A stretch of 33,995 bases of DNA from Galbitalea sp036499165 (lineage in GTDB: Bacteria > Actinomycetota > Actinomycetes > Actinomycetales > Microbacteriaceae): NCBI GenBank assembly GCA_036499165.1, contig DASYEE010000200.1, positions 1 to 33,995 on the forward strand. Direction: 5' to 3'. Below the pieces are notes generated by a model. That model did not search any database and was not told where the DNA came from. It saw only the letters and a list, made by a program, of their open reading frames with translations. The position numbers were made by a program, and so were the translations under genes. How positions within the stretch are numbered: position 1 is the stretch's first letter; every line of letters begins with the position of its first letter. Of this stretch, positions 7,772 through 15,898 are shown piece by piece.

Positions 7772-8964
7772 GCTGTTGCCTCCAGGGCCGAGGTGAACTT
7801 CTCTTGGAATTCGTCGATCTCGGCGTCGCCGACAACGAGCGGTGGTGCGATGCGGATGCTGCTCTCGTTGGCCGCGTTCACGATGAGTCCGCGCTCGAGC
7901 GCTGCCGTGGCGAGCGCGTTCGCCACAGGACTGGCAAGCCCGACCCCGATGAGAAGACCGGCTCCCCTGATCTCGGCGACGAGCGGAGAATTCGCCGCAC
8001 GCACGGCCGAGCGGATGCGTTCCCCTTTGACAACGGCGGCCTCAACGAGGCCAGCGCGCTCGATCTCGCCGAGGACGGCGTTCGCGGCAGCGGTTGCGAG
8101 AGGGTTCCCGCCGAAGGTCGACCCGTGTTGCCCGCGCGTGAAGAGGTCGGATGCGTCTGCAAACGTGACGAGCGCGCCGATCGGCACGCCTCCCGCAATA
8201 CCCTTCGCGACGGCTATCGCGTCAGGAACGATGCCAGAACGCTGGAATGAGAACCACGAACCGGTACGGCCCACGCCGGTCTGGATTTCGTCCAGGATGA
8301 GCAGGACGCCGTGCCTGGCCGTGAGTTCTCGGGCGCGCTCCAGGAATCCTTCCGGAAGGTCCACGACGCCCGCTTCGCCCTTGATCGGCTCGATGAAGAT
8401 CGCAGCCACGGAATCGTCGATCGCGGCCTCGAGCGCCTCGATCGTCGTATCGATGTGTTCGACGCCCGGCAGGAGCGGCTCGAACGGCTGGCGGAGCGCG
8501 ACCTTGCCCGTGAGCGCGAGCGACCCGGTGGTGCGCCCGTGGAACGAGCCATTGAGCGCGAGGATCTTCCGGCGGCCGCCGTTCAACCGAGCAAGCTTGA
8601 TCGCTGCCTCGATAGCCTCGGCCCCGGAGTTGCCGAAGTAGACGCGCCCGCGCTCGCCCGCGCCGGTGAGCCGGCGAAGTCGTTCGGCGAGCTCGATCTG
8701 GGACGGGGATGCGAAGTAGTTGGAGACGTGCGCGAGGGTTGCGACCTGCCGACTGACGGCATCCACGAGCACCGGATGTGCGTGGCCGAGCGCGTTCACC
8801 GCGATGCCGGCAAGGAAGTCCAGGTAGCGCTTGCCTTCGGAGTCCCAGACGTAGCACCCCTCGCCGCGCACGAGCATGGCAAGCGGCGCGGGTGCGGAGC
8901 CCATCATCGCGTCGCGGTAGCGGCTCGGCCATGCGGCATCGTCGGCAGGCTCGGTTGCGCTCAT
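7768..8964 (-). CDS. argD: acetylornithine aminotransferase
   Basis: This 398-residue class III PLP aminotransferase converts N-acetylglutamate semialdehyde and glutamate to N-acetylornithine and 2-oxoglutarate. Visible features: the N-terminal YVWDSEGKRYLDFLAGIAV block, GNSGAEAIEAAIKLAR near 111-126, the cofactor Asp in LILDEIQTGVGRTG (D225) and the PLP lysine in AVAKGIAGGVPIGA (K254). Its ATG overlaps the argB stop (ATGA), and its own stop overlaps the argF start. This order is typical of actinobacterial arg operons. Confidence 0.96.
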   Translation of the reverse strand: MSATEPADDAAWPSRYRDAMMGSAPAPLAMLVRGEGCYVWDSEGKRYLDFLAGIAVNALGHAHPVLVDAVSRQVATLAHVSNYFASPSQIELAERLRRLTGAGERGRVYFGNSGAEAIEAAIKLARLNGGRRKILALNGSFHGRTTGSLALTGKVALRQPFEPLLPGVEHIDTTIEALEAAIDDSVAAIFIEPIKGEAGVVDLPEGFLERARELTARHGVLLILDEIQTGVGRTGSWFSFQRSGIVPDAIAVAKGIAGGVPIGALVTFADASDLFTRGQHGSTFGGNPLATAAANAVLGEIERAGLVEAAVVKGERIRSAVRAANSPLVAEIRGAGLLIGVGLASPVANALATAALERGLIVNAANESSIRIAPPLVVGDAEIDEFQEKFTSALEATA

Positions 8965-9851
8965 GCGACGACCTCTGTTCCTATCCCTTGCTGTGTGAAA
9001 ATCTCGAGCAGGATCGAATGTGGGATGCGGCCGTCGATGATCGCGGCCTTGTCGACTCCGCCGTCCACCGCCTCGAGGCAGGCGGCCATTTTGGGGATCA
9101 TGCCAGACTCGAGCGTCGGCAGAAGGGTCTCCAATTCCGAGCCCGAGAGGTGCGACACCAGCGAATCGCGATTCGGCCAGTCGGAGTAGAGGCCGGCGAC
9201 ATCGGTCAGGATGACCAGCTTGGCCGCGCCGAGCGCCACGGCCAGCGAGGCGGCAGCAGAGTCAGCATTGACATTGAGGGCAACCCCGGGTGCGTCGAGA
9301 TCGGGGGCGACCGATGAGATCACGGGAATGAAGCCGTCGTCGAGCGCCTCGATCACCACAGCGGGATCGACCTCGACAACGTCGCCGACGAGGCCCAGGT
9401 CGAGCGCGGCGCCCTCGACTTCCGCGCTGCGTCGCCGGCCACCGAACAGGTCGCCAGAGCGCCCCGACAGACCAACCGCGTACGATCCGTGGGCATTGAC
9501 GAGCTCGACGAGTTCGCCGTTGACCTGGCCGGAAAGCACGCTTTCAACGACCTCCATGACCTCGGGAGTCGTCACGCGATATCCCCCCCTGAACTCGCTT
9601 TGGATCCCCCGCCTGGCCAGTTCAGCCGAGATCTGCGGGCCGCCGCCGTGGACGACAACGGGTCGGATGCCGGCGTGACGGAGGTAAACCATGTCTTCCG
9701 CGAACGCACGTTTCAAGGTGTCATCCACCATCGCGTTTCCACCAAACTTGACGACGATCGTCTTGCCTGCGAAGCGCTGCATCCAGGCCAGCGACTCGAT
9801 GAGGACGGCGGCCTTGACCGCAGCATCCTCCGTGCTCGTCTCGGCGCTCAT
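8961..9851 (-). CDS. argB: acetylglutamate kinase
   Basis: This 296-residue amino-acid kinase phosphorylates N-acetylglutamate, the second step of the cyclic arginine pathway. It shows the nucleotide-binding VVKFGGNAMVDD near residue 34, the substrate loop VVHGGGPQISAELARRGI, and LNVNADSAAASLAVALGA and LTDVAGLYSDWP further on. The N-terminal stretch before the kinase core could be the helix typical of arginine-inhibited hexameric enzymes, but this is an inference. It overlaps both argJ and argD by four bases. Confidence 0.96.
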   Translation of the reverse strand: MSAETSTEDAAVKAAVLIESLAWMQRFAGKTIVVKFGGNAMVDDTLKRAFAEDMVYLRHAGIRPVVVHGGGPQISAELARRGIQSEFRGGYRVTTPEVMEVVESVLSGQVNGELVELVNAHGSYAVGLSGRSGDLFGGRRRSAEVEGAALDLGLVGDVVEVDPAVVIEALDDGFIPVISSVAPDLDAPGVALNVNADSAAASLAVALGAAKLVILTDVAGLYSDWPNRDSLVSHLSGSELETLLPTLESGMIPKMAACLEAVDGGVDKAAIIDGRIPHSILLEIFTQQGIGTEVVA

Positions 9852-11002
9852 GACGCGTACGCGCTGTTCTCGTGCACGTAGTCGTGGGTCAGGTCGTTCG
9901 TGAAGACCGTAGCCGCGGCTGCCCCGACCTTCAGGTCGATTGCGAGGTAAACCGCGCGTGGAGACAGGTCGACCTCGTCGCGGGGGCGGTCCGGCGCACC
10001 CTGCGAGCAGACACGAACGCCGTTCATCGAGACGTCGACGTCGTACGGGTCGAAGGAGGCGGTCGTCGTTCCAATCGCGGCAAGCACGCGACCCCAGTTG
10101 GGATCGTTGCCGAAGATGGCCGCCTTGAAGAGATTGTTGCGCGCAACAGATCGTGCGACCTCAACCGCCTCGTCTTCGCTTGCCGCACCGGTGACCTCGA
10201 TCAGGATGTCGTGGCTGGCGCCCTCCGCGTCCGCCATCAGCTGCATCGCGAGGCTCGTGCACACTTCCGCAACGGCGGCCGCGAATTCTGCGGGATCGGG
10301 AGTGAGCCGGGATGCGCCGCTCGCGAGCAGCGAGACCTGGTCGTTGGTCGACATGCAGCCGTCGCTGTCGAGCCGGTCGAAGCTCACACGAGTGGCACCG
10401 CGGAGCGCGGCATCCAGTTCGTCCGACGACGCGACGGCATCGGTGGTCAGCACCACGAGCATTGTGGCAAGCGCGGGCGCGAGCATGCCAGCGCCCTTCG
10501 CCATGCCACCGATCGTCCACCCTGCCGCGCTCTTATATTCGGCCTGCTTCGGGACTGTGTCGGTCGTCATGATGGCGCGCGCGGCATCCTCACCGCCGTC
10601 GGCATCGAGTGACGCGGCGGCCAGCGCGACTCCGGCGAGCACCTTGTCCCGGTCGAGCTGATCGCCAATCAGCCCCGTCGAACACACGAGAATGTCTCCC
10701 GCTGACGCCTCGAGTGCGGCGCCGACGGCCTCGGCGGTGGCGTGTGTCGTCTGGAAGCCCTCGGCACCGGTGAAGCAGTTCGCTCCACCGGAATTCAGGA
10801 CGATCGCGCAGACGGTGCCATCGGCGATGACCTGCTGCGACCAGATAATGGGGTTGGCCTTCGAGCGATTGCCGGTGAACACAGCGGCGGCAGCGGTCAA
10901 CGGGCCACGGTTCACCACGAGCGCGAGGTCGGCTTTGCCAGATGACTTGAGGCCTGCGGCAATGCCGCTCGCCTCGAATCCAAGTGCAGCGGTGACGCTC
11001 AT
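9848..11002 (-). CDS. argJ: bifunctional glutamate N-acetyltransferase / ornithine acetyltransferase
   Basis: This 384-residue enzyme recycles the acetyl group from N-acetylornithine to glutamate, making the pathway cyclic. Family members cut themselves before a nucleophilic Thr; here the site is KGAGMLAPALATMLV, with Thr180 after Ala179. Other family blocks are GVALAAASLDADGGEDAARAIMTTDT and FGNDPNWGRVLAA. Whether it is mono- or bifunctional cannot be read from sequence; no separate argA is in the window. It overlaps argC and argB by four bases each. Confidence 0.96.
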   Translation of the reverse strand: MSVTAALGFEASGIAAGLKSSGKADLALVVNRGPLTAAAAVFTGNRSKANPIIWSQQVIADGTVCAIVLNSGGANCFTGAEGFQTTHATAEAVGAALEASAGDILVCSTGLIGDQLDRDKVLAGVALAAASLDADGGEDAARAIMTTDTVPKQAEYKSAAGWTIGGMAKGAGMLAPALATMLVVLTTDAVASSDELDAALRGATRVSFDRLDSDGCMSTNDQVSLLASGASRLTPDPAEFAAAVAEVCTSLAMQLMADAEGASHDILIEVTGAASEDEAVEVARSVARNNLFKAAIFGNDPNWGRVLAAIGTTTASFDPYDVDVSMNGVRVCSQGAPDRPRDEVDLSPRAVYLAIDLKVGAAAATVFTNDLTHDYVHENSAYAS

Positions 11003-12045
11003 GGCGCGACTCCGTTCGTTGTCAGGCCGAGCCCCTCGGGGAGTCCGAGCGCGATGTTTGCCGACTGGATTGCTGCGCCAGCCGTTCCCTTGACGAGATT
11101 GTCGATGGCGGTGATCGTGACCACACGACCGGCGGCCTCGTCCACAGTGAGGCCGATCAAAGCTGTATTGGCGCCCAGTGTGTCCGCTGTCCTGGGAAAC
11201 TGGCCTGCCGGGAGCAGGTGGACGAATGTCTCGCCCGCATACGCGGCCTCGAATGCCGCCCGGACATCCGCGGCCGTCGCGCCCTTCGCGAGCTTTGCTG
11301 TTGAGGTGGCGAGAATGCCACGGGACATCGGAACGAGCATCGGCGTGAACGACACAGTCACTCCTTCCCCGCCCGCCGCGGTGAGGTTCTGCTGGATCTC
11401 CGGTGTATGCCTGTGGGTGCCGCCGACCGCGTATGCCGACGCTGATCCCAGGATTTCGCTCGCAAGGAGTTCGGTCTTCGCGGCCTTTCCCGCACCGGAT
11501 GTGCCGACAGCGAGAATCGCGACGAGGTCATCCGAGTCGAGAAGGCCCGCGCGGATGCCCGGGGCAAGCCCAAGGGTGATGGCCGTCACGTTGCACCCGG
11601 GCACCGCGATGCGTTTCGCACCGACCAGCTTGTCGCGTTGGGTGCGGCCCCCCTCGAGCACGAGCTCCGGGAGCCCGTATGTCCACGCGCCGAAGTACTC
11701 GCCGCCGTAGAACTTCGCCCAGGCGGCCGGACTCTCGAGCCGGTGATCTGCCCCGCAGTCGACAACCACCGTCTCATCGGCGAGCTGGGCTGTGATCTCG
11801 CCGGACTTGCCGTGCGGCAGCGCCAGGAACACGATGTCATGCCCTGCGAGGTTATCGGCCGTCGTCTCGACGAGCGTCAGGTGGGCAAGGCTCCGCAGAT
11901 GCGGCTGAACGCTCGCCAGCGACTGCCCCGCGTTGGAAAAGGCCGTCACGGTTGTGACAGTGAATTCGGGGTGAGACGCGAGGATCCGCAGTACCTCACC
12001 GCCGGCGTAGCCGCTGGCACCTGCCACGGCGACGGAATACGACAT
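10999..12045 (-). CDS. argC: N-acetyl-gamma-glutamyl-phosphate reductase
   Basis: This 348-residue NADPH enzyme reduces N-acetylglutamyl phosphate to the semialdehyde. The Rossmann motif VAVAGASGYAGGEVLRIL is at the N-terminus, and the catalytic Cys is in VPGCNVTA (C151). ATG at 12045 is chosen over an in-frame GTG at 12054 because that GTG is part of AAGGTG, the ribosome binding site six bases before the ATG. It is the first gene of argC-J-B-D-F. Upstream lie a probable arginine leader peptide and a structured RNA region, described separately. Confidence 0.96.
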   Translation of the reverse strand: MSYSVAVAGASGYAGGEVLRILASHPEFTVTTVTAFSNAGQSLASVQPHLRSLAHLTLVETTADNLAGHDIVFLALPHGKSGEITAQLADETVVVDCGADHRLESPAAWAKFYGGEYFGAWTYGLPELVLEGGRTQRDKLVGAKRIAVPGCNVTAITLGLAPGIRAGLLDSDDLVAILAVGTSGAGKAAKTELLASEILGSASAYAVGGTHRHTPEIQQNLTAAGGEGVTVSFTPMLVPMSRGILATSTAKLAKGATAADVRAAFEAAYAGETFVHLLPAGQFPRTADTLGANTALIGLTVDEAAGRVVTITAIDNLVKGTAGAAIQSANIALGLPEGLGLTTNGVAP

Positions 12046-12052
12046 TGGGAAC

Positions 12053-12070
12053 ACCTTATTGATCGAAGGT
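12053..12070 (-). promoter_or_regulatory. possible hairpin masking the argC ribosome binding site
   Basis: On the minus strand ACCTT (12070-12066), an 8-base loop, then AAGGT (12057-12053) can form a 5-bp stem that includes the argC Shine-Dalgarno sequence. The stem is short and weak. The left arm sits in a 9-base repeat (CGACCTTCG on the minus strand) whose other copy is at 12176-12184, inside the leader peptide codons, so the two copies could compete. This is inference from base pairing only. Confidence 0.35.
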
Positions 12071-12088
12071 CGGATGAGAACCGGAACC

Positions 12089-12145
12089 GGCGACGCAACG
12101 CGGCTGCCTGGGCAGCGTGCTGATCTCTCAGCGGCGGGCGTCGCC
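12089..12145 (-). ncRNA. structured argC leader RNA (three-way junction fold)
   Basis: An 8-bp perfect outer stem pairs GGCGACGC (12145-12138) with GCGTCGCC (12096-12089). It encloses two perfect hairpins: GCTGA-GAGA-TCAGC (12132-12119) and GCTGCCCAGGCAGC (12116-12103). The 5' arm begins at the last base of the leader peptide stop codon, so a ribosome halted on the final arginine codons would block this stem. No T-run follows, so it is not an ordinary intrinsic terminator. Confidence 0.55.
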
Positions 12146-12210
12146 TACGATCGGCGCGCGCGGATTACCGAACGACGAAGGTCGCTGGTGCCAGTTCCGC
12201 GGATGTCCAC
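12145..12210 (-). CDS. putative arginine-rich leader peptide of the arg operon
   Basis: GTG at 12210 opens a 21-codon frame ending in TAG at 12147-12145. Codons 4, 12, 13, 17, 19 and 20 are arginine (CGC, CGT, CGT, CGC, CGC, CGA); the second half reads LRRSVIRARRS. A -10 hexamer TAGGGT lies exactly six bases upstream, so the message probably starts at this GTG and is leaderless; a distant AGGAGA is too far away for a normal ribosome binding site. An in-frame stop lies 12 bases upstream. The structured RNA begins at its stop codon, and argC follows 99 bases later. Arginine density, position and context suggest attenuation control. Nothing confirms that it is translated. Confidence 0.55.
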   Translation of the reverse strand: MDIRGTGTSDLRRSVIRARRS

Positions 12211-12216
12211 AGCACA

Positions 12217-12222
12217 ACCCTA
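12217..12222 (-). promoter_or_regulatory. arg operon -10 element
   Basis: The minus strand has TAGGGT followed by TGTGCT and then GTG at 12210. The spacing predicts a transcription start at the leader peptide GTG. A -35 is weak (TAGTGC, 18 bases upstream). No palindromic ArgR box is visible in 12055-12287. Confidence 0.5.
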
Positions 12223-12287
12223 TCTCTCCTGGCGCCGAGCGCACTAATCGTGCGCCCGCGCAGGAATCTTGCTGAATGCCGACAGGG

Positions 12288-14807
12288 TCACTCGCGCAGG
12301 CGGGCCGCAAATCGCGCGGCCGCCAGGGCGACAGCGCCGTTCTTCGCTTCCGTCGCCTCCGCGGCAGTCAGCGTGCGATCCGCGGCGCGGAATCGCAGGG
12401 CGAAGGTCAGCGATTTCGCGCCGTCCTCCACACCCGCGCCGCGGTAGTCGTCGACCAGAGCAGCGCGCTCGAGGAGGGCGCCTGCCCCCTCGATGACCGC
12501 CGCAAGGACATCGCCGGCGGGGATCGTGGCGTCGACGACCAGCGAGAGGTCTTGCGTGGCGGCTGGCATGCTGGCTATCGGCGCAGTCGTCACCTCGATC
12601 GGCGCGAGCTCGATCAACAGGTCGAGATCCAGTTCTGCGACGGCGACCGTGCGCGGAAGATCGAGGTCGACGGCAACCCGTGGCAGCAGTTCGCCCGCAA
12701 AGCCCACCGAAGTCTCGCCGACCCACAACTCGGCCGTTCGTCCAGGATGCATGGCGTGATGAGAACCCTGTGCCACGCGGATCTCGAGCGCCAGAGCGCT
12801 TCCGATCTGCGCGACCGAGGTGAGGGCATCGCCGAGACCGGAAGGAACCGCGGGCAGGCCCGGCTGTTTGGATATCGCGTCGCCAACGAACAGTGACGCA
12901 ACGTGACGCGCCTGCGGCGGGATGCTCGCGTTGAGCTCGGCCAGGCGCTCGGCGCCCGGATGCGCGGGCCCGATGGGCAGTGGACCGCTGCCGTACTCCA
13001 CACCGCTCTCGGGTTGGAACACGACTCCGACCTCGAACAGGGCGAGATCTGTCAGTCCCCGCGACTCGTTTCGCCTCGCGATATCGATGAGGCCAGGCAG
13101 GAGTGCGGTTCGCAGGTATGGCGCTTCAGCGTCGAGCGGATTGGCAAGCCTCGTGGCTGCCGCAAGGTCGTCTCCAGCCGCACCGAACAGGTCGATCTGT
13201 GCCCGTGACTCGAATGGGTAGGAGATGACCTCGGTTGCTCCGGCGGCGGCGAGCGCGTTCGAGACGAGACGCCGAAGCTGCTGGCCGCGGGTCAGGCCTC
13301 GGCCGGGTGGCGCCACCGGCAGCACAGACGGAATGCGGTCGTACCCGATGATGCGCGCGACCTCTTCCGCGAACGTCGCCTTATCGGTGAGGTCGCCTCG
13401 CCAGCTCGGCGGCGTCACGACGAGAACGCCCGCGCCCGCCTCGACAGTCGCGCCGACTTTTTCGAGAGAACTGACGATCTCGGCGTCGCTGTACTCGACT
13501 CCGATGAGGCTGCTAACGAATCCATCCGGAAGATCGATCGGCAGGGGCAGCTGCGCATCGATGTACGAAGAGCCGATCGGTGTGGCTTCGCCGCCCGCCA
13601 GCTCGACCAGCAGCTGAACGACGCGAGCGGACGCTGGCGCGGTGACCAGCGGATCGACGCTGCGCTCATAGCGCTTTGACGCCTCGCTCGGCAGCTTGTG
13701 CCTGCGCGAGGTACGCGCAATTGAGGTCGGGTCGAAGTTGCCAGCCTCGACCAGCACAGCGGTCGTGGAATCCGAGATCTCGGTCGCCGCACCGCCCATG
13801 ACGCCCGCAAGACCGATCGGGCCAGAGGCATCGGTGATCAGGAGGTCTTCGGTCGACAGCGACCGCTCCTGCCCGTCGAGTGTCACGAGCTTTTCACCCG
13901 CGGTGGCGCGGCGAATCGTGAACCCACCGGTGAGCTTGTCGTAGTCGTATGCGTGGATGGGCTGCCCCAGCTCCCACATCACGTAGTTTGTGATGTCGAC
14001 GACCAGGGAGATCGACCGGATCCCCGCGAGCGCGAGTCTCGACAACATCCACGGCGGGGTCGGAAGCGACGGGTCGATACCGCGCACGACACGGGTCGTG
14101 AACGCGAATGCGCCCGGGCGCCCGCGCACGGGCTGCGGGTCGTCGATGACGACGGGGAACACGTCGGATGCGTCGGTTGGCACCTCGAACGCGTAGCGAT
14201 CGACAGAGGCTGACTTCGCCGGATCGCGGAACGCCGCACCCGTCGAGTTCGAGTATTCGCGAGCAACCCCGCGGATCGAGAATGCGTAGCCACGATCGGG
14301 CGTCACGTTGATTTCGACCGCGAAGTCGTCGAGCCCCAGCAGCGCGGCAGCGTCGGTTCCGACCGCCGGGTCGAGACCGAGGGAGGCGAGACGCAGAATG
14401 CCATCGTGCTCTTCGCCGAGACCGAGCTCGCGCGCCGAGGCGATCATCCCGTCCGAGACATGACCGTAGGTCTTTCTCGCAGCGATCGGGAATGGCCCGG
14501 GCAGCACGGCCCCGGGAAGGGTCACGACGACCTTGTCGCCGGCAACGAAGTTGTGCGCTCCGCACACGATGCCTCGCGGCTCTGTTTCGCCGACATCCAC
14601 CGAGCACCAGTTGATCGTCTTGCCGTTCGACTGCGGTTCTGGCGTGGCTTCGAGCACCTGCCCGACGACGATCGGGCCGGAGACGCCGAACGTGTGCACG
14701 TCTTCTTCCTCGAAACCAACCGAGACGAGTGCCGCCAGGATGTCTTCCGCCGTGGCGTCTGCGGGAACATCGACCCACTCGCGCAACCAGCTGACCGGAA
14801 CGCGCAT
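12288..14807 (-). CDS. pheT: phenylalanine--tRNA ligase, beta subunit
   Basis: This 839-residue protein forms the (alpha-beta)2 phenylalanyl-tRNA synthetase with PheS. Domains in order: the N-terminal tRNA-binding fold (about residues 40-150, VVGQVLEATP...GIVCGAHNF), the B3/B4 editing domain with ITNYVMWELGQPIHAYDYDKL near 270-290, the B5 domain (about 405-475), the catalytic-like core and a C-terminal FDX-ACB anticodon domain (about 745-839, MPAATQDLSLVVD...). Length is normal. The ATG at 14807 shares one base with the pheS stop (TGATG), so translation is likely coupled. Confidence 0.96.
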   Translation of the reverse strand: MRVPVSWLREWVDVPADATAEDILAALVSVGFEEEDVHTFGVSGPIVVGQVLEATPEPQSNGKTINWCSVDVGETEPRGIVCGAHNFVAGDKVVVTLPGAVLPGPFPIAARKTYGHVSDGMIASARELGLGEEHDGILRLASLGLDPAVGTDAAALLGLDDFAVEINVTPDRGYAFSIRGVAREYSNSTGAAFRDPAKSASVDRYAFEVPTDASDVFPVVIDDPQPVRGRPGAFAFTTRVVRGIDPSLPTPPWMLSRLALAGIRSISLVVDITNYVMWELGQPIHAYDYDKLTGGFTIRRATAGEKLVTLDGQERSLSTEDLLITDASGPIGLAGVMGGAATEISDSTTAVLVEAGNFDPTSIARTSRRHKLPSEASKRYERSVDPLVTAPASARVVQLLVELAGGEATPIGSSYIDAQLPLPIDLPDGFVSSLIGVEYSDAEIVSSLEKVGATVEAGAGVLVVTPPSWRGDLTDKATFAEEVARIIGYDRIPSVLPVAPPGRGLTRGQQLRRLVSNALAAAGATEVISYPFESRAQIDLFGAAGDDLAAATRLANPLDAEAPYLRTALLPGLIDIARRNESRGLTDLALFEVGVVFQPESGVEYGSGPLPIGPAHPGAERLAELNASIPPQARHVASLFVGDAISKQPGLPAVPSGLGDALTSVAQIGSALALEIRVAQGSHHAMHPGRTAELWVGETSVGFAGELLPRVAVDLDLPRTVAVAELDLDLLIELAPIEVTTAPIASMPAATQDLSLVVDATIPAGDVLAAVIEGAGALLERAALVDDYRGAGVEDGAKSLTFALRFRAADRTLTAAEATEAKNGAVALAAARFAARLRE

Positions 14808-15847
14808 CAGACCACCATCCCGAACTGCTGCGAGAAGCGGATGTCACCCTCGACCATGTCCCGCATATCGCTCATGTCGTTGCGGAACATGAGCGTGCGC
14901 TCGATTCCCATGCCGAAGGCGAATCCCTGGTATTCGTCCGGATCAATGCCTGCCGCGCGAAGCACATTCGCGTTGACCATGCCGCAGCCGCCCCACTCGA
15001 CCCACCGCGCGCCGCCCTTGGCATTCGGCTGCCAGACATCCATCTCCGCACTCGGCTCTGTAAACGGGAAGTAGTTCGGGCGAAGGCGAATTCGCGCCTC
15101 GTTGCCGAACATCGCTCGGGCGAGGTGCTCGAGCGTTCCGCGAAGGTTCGCCATTGTCAGCCCCTTATCGATGGCAAGCCCCTCCAGCTGGTGAAAGACC
15201 GGGGTGTGCGTCGGGTCGAGCTCGTCGGTGCGATACACGCGACCGGGAGCCACGACATAGACCGGCAGCGGACGATCGAGCAACGACCGGATCTGCACGG
15301 GCGAGGTGTGCGTGCGGAGGATGAGGTGCGAACCGAGCGGCTCGACGAAGAATGTGTCCTGCATGGCGCGAGCGGGGTGATCTTCGTCGAAGTTCATCGC
15401 GTCGAAGTTGAACCACTCGTTTTCGAGCTCCGGCCCCTCAGCGATCTCCCAGCCCATACCGACGAACAGGTCGCCCATGCGCTCCATCAGCAGGTTGATC
15501 GGATGCCGCGCCCCCGCGCGCCAGCGTGAGGCGACGGCGGTCACGTCGATCGACTCCGCGGCGAGACGGGCGCCCTCCTCAGCCGCGACGACCTCGGCCT
15601 CGCGTGCGGCCAGCGCAGCGTTTACTCGCCCGCGCGCCTGGCCGACGATCTTGCCGAGTGCTGCCTTCTGGTCACCAGGAACATCGCGCAGACTCGCGTT
15701 CATGCGAGCAAGCGGTGATGCCTCTCCCGTGAAGGCCGTGCGGGCCGCCCTCAATTCAGCCGAATTCGTCGCCGCGGTGATGGCCGCAACGGCCTCCGCA
15801 ACACTGTCGGCAGCCGCCTGTTCGCTGATCGGGGTGGTTTCTGACAC
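14807..15847 (-). CDS. pheS: phenylalanine--tRNA ligase, alpha subunit
   Basis: This 346-residue catalytic subunit belongs to class II. After an N-terminal coiled-coil region come RWRAGARHPINLLMERM, the motif 2 region GRVYRTDELDPTHTPVFHQLEG and motif 3 GFAFGMGIERTLMFR. GTG at 15847 is preferred over an earlier GTG at 15874 because the protein then begins VSETTPISEQ, giving normal length. TAAACT lies eight bases upstream of it, compatible with a leaderless message; there is no Shine-Dalgarno. It is divergent from the epimerase gene, with about 50 bases between the starts. Confidence 0.94.
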   Translation of the reverse strand: MSETTPISEQAAADSVAEAVAAITAATNSAELRAARTAFTGEASPLARMNASLRDVPGDQKAALGKIVGQARGRVNAALAAREAEVVAAEEGARLAAESIDVTAVASRWRAGARHPINLLMERMGDLFVGMGWEIAEGPELENEWFNFDAMNFDEDHPARAMQDTFFVEPLGSHLILRTHTSPVQIRSLLDRPLPVYVVAPGRVYRTDELDPTHTPVFHQLEGLAIDKGLTMANLRGTLEHLARAMFGNEARIRLRPNYFPFTEPSAEMDVWQPNAKGGARWVEWGGCGMVNANVLRAAGIDPDEYQGFAFGMGIERTLMFRNDMSDMRDMVEGDIRFSQQFGMVV

Positions 15848-15855
15848 GAAAATCG

Positions 15856-15861
15856 AGTTTA
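15856..15861 (-). promoter_or_regulatory. pheST -10 element candidate
   Basis: The minus strand has TAAACT at 15861-15856, eight bases before the chosen GTG of pheS. That predicts a start at or within two bases of the codon. No clear -35 is seen. Confidence 0.35.
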
Positions 15862-15898
15862 GTGCGCTCGGCACCCCCTCTCGTGTTGACTGGGAAGC

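Noticed and set aside
6170..8641. 823-codon open frame on the + strand opposite argF and argD
   Set aside because: It runs antisense to two clear enzymes, is Arg-rich with no domain, and is expected in GC-rich DNA where the reverse frame lacks stops.
12187..12202. T-box-like string GGTGCCAGTTCCGCGG upstream of argC
   Set aside because: It does not match AGGGTGGNACCGCG, lies on the wrong strand for argC, and has no specifier loop.
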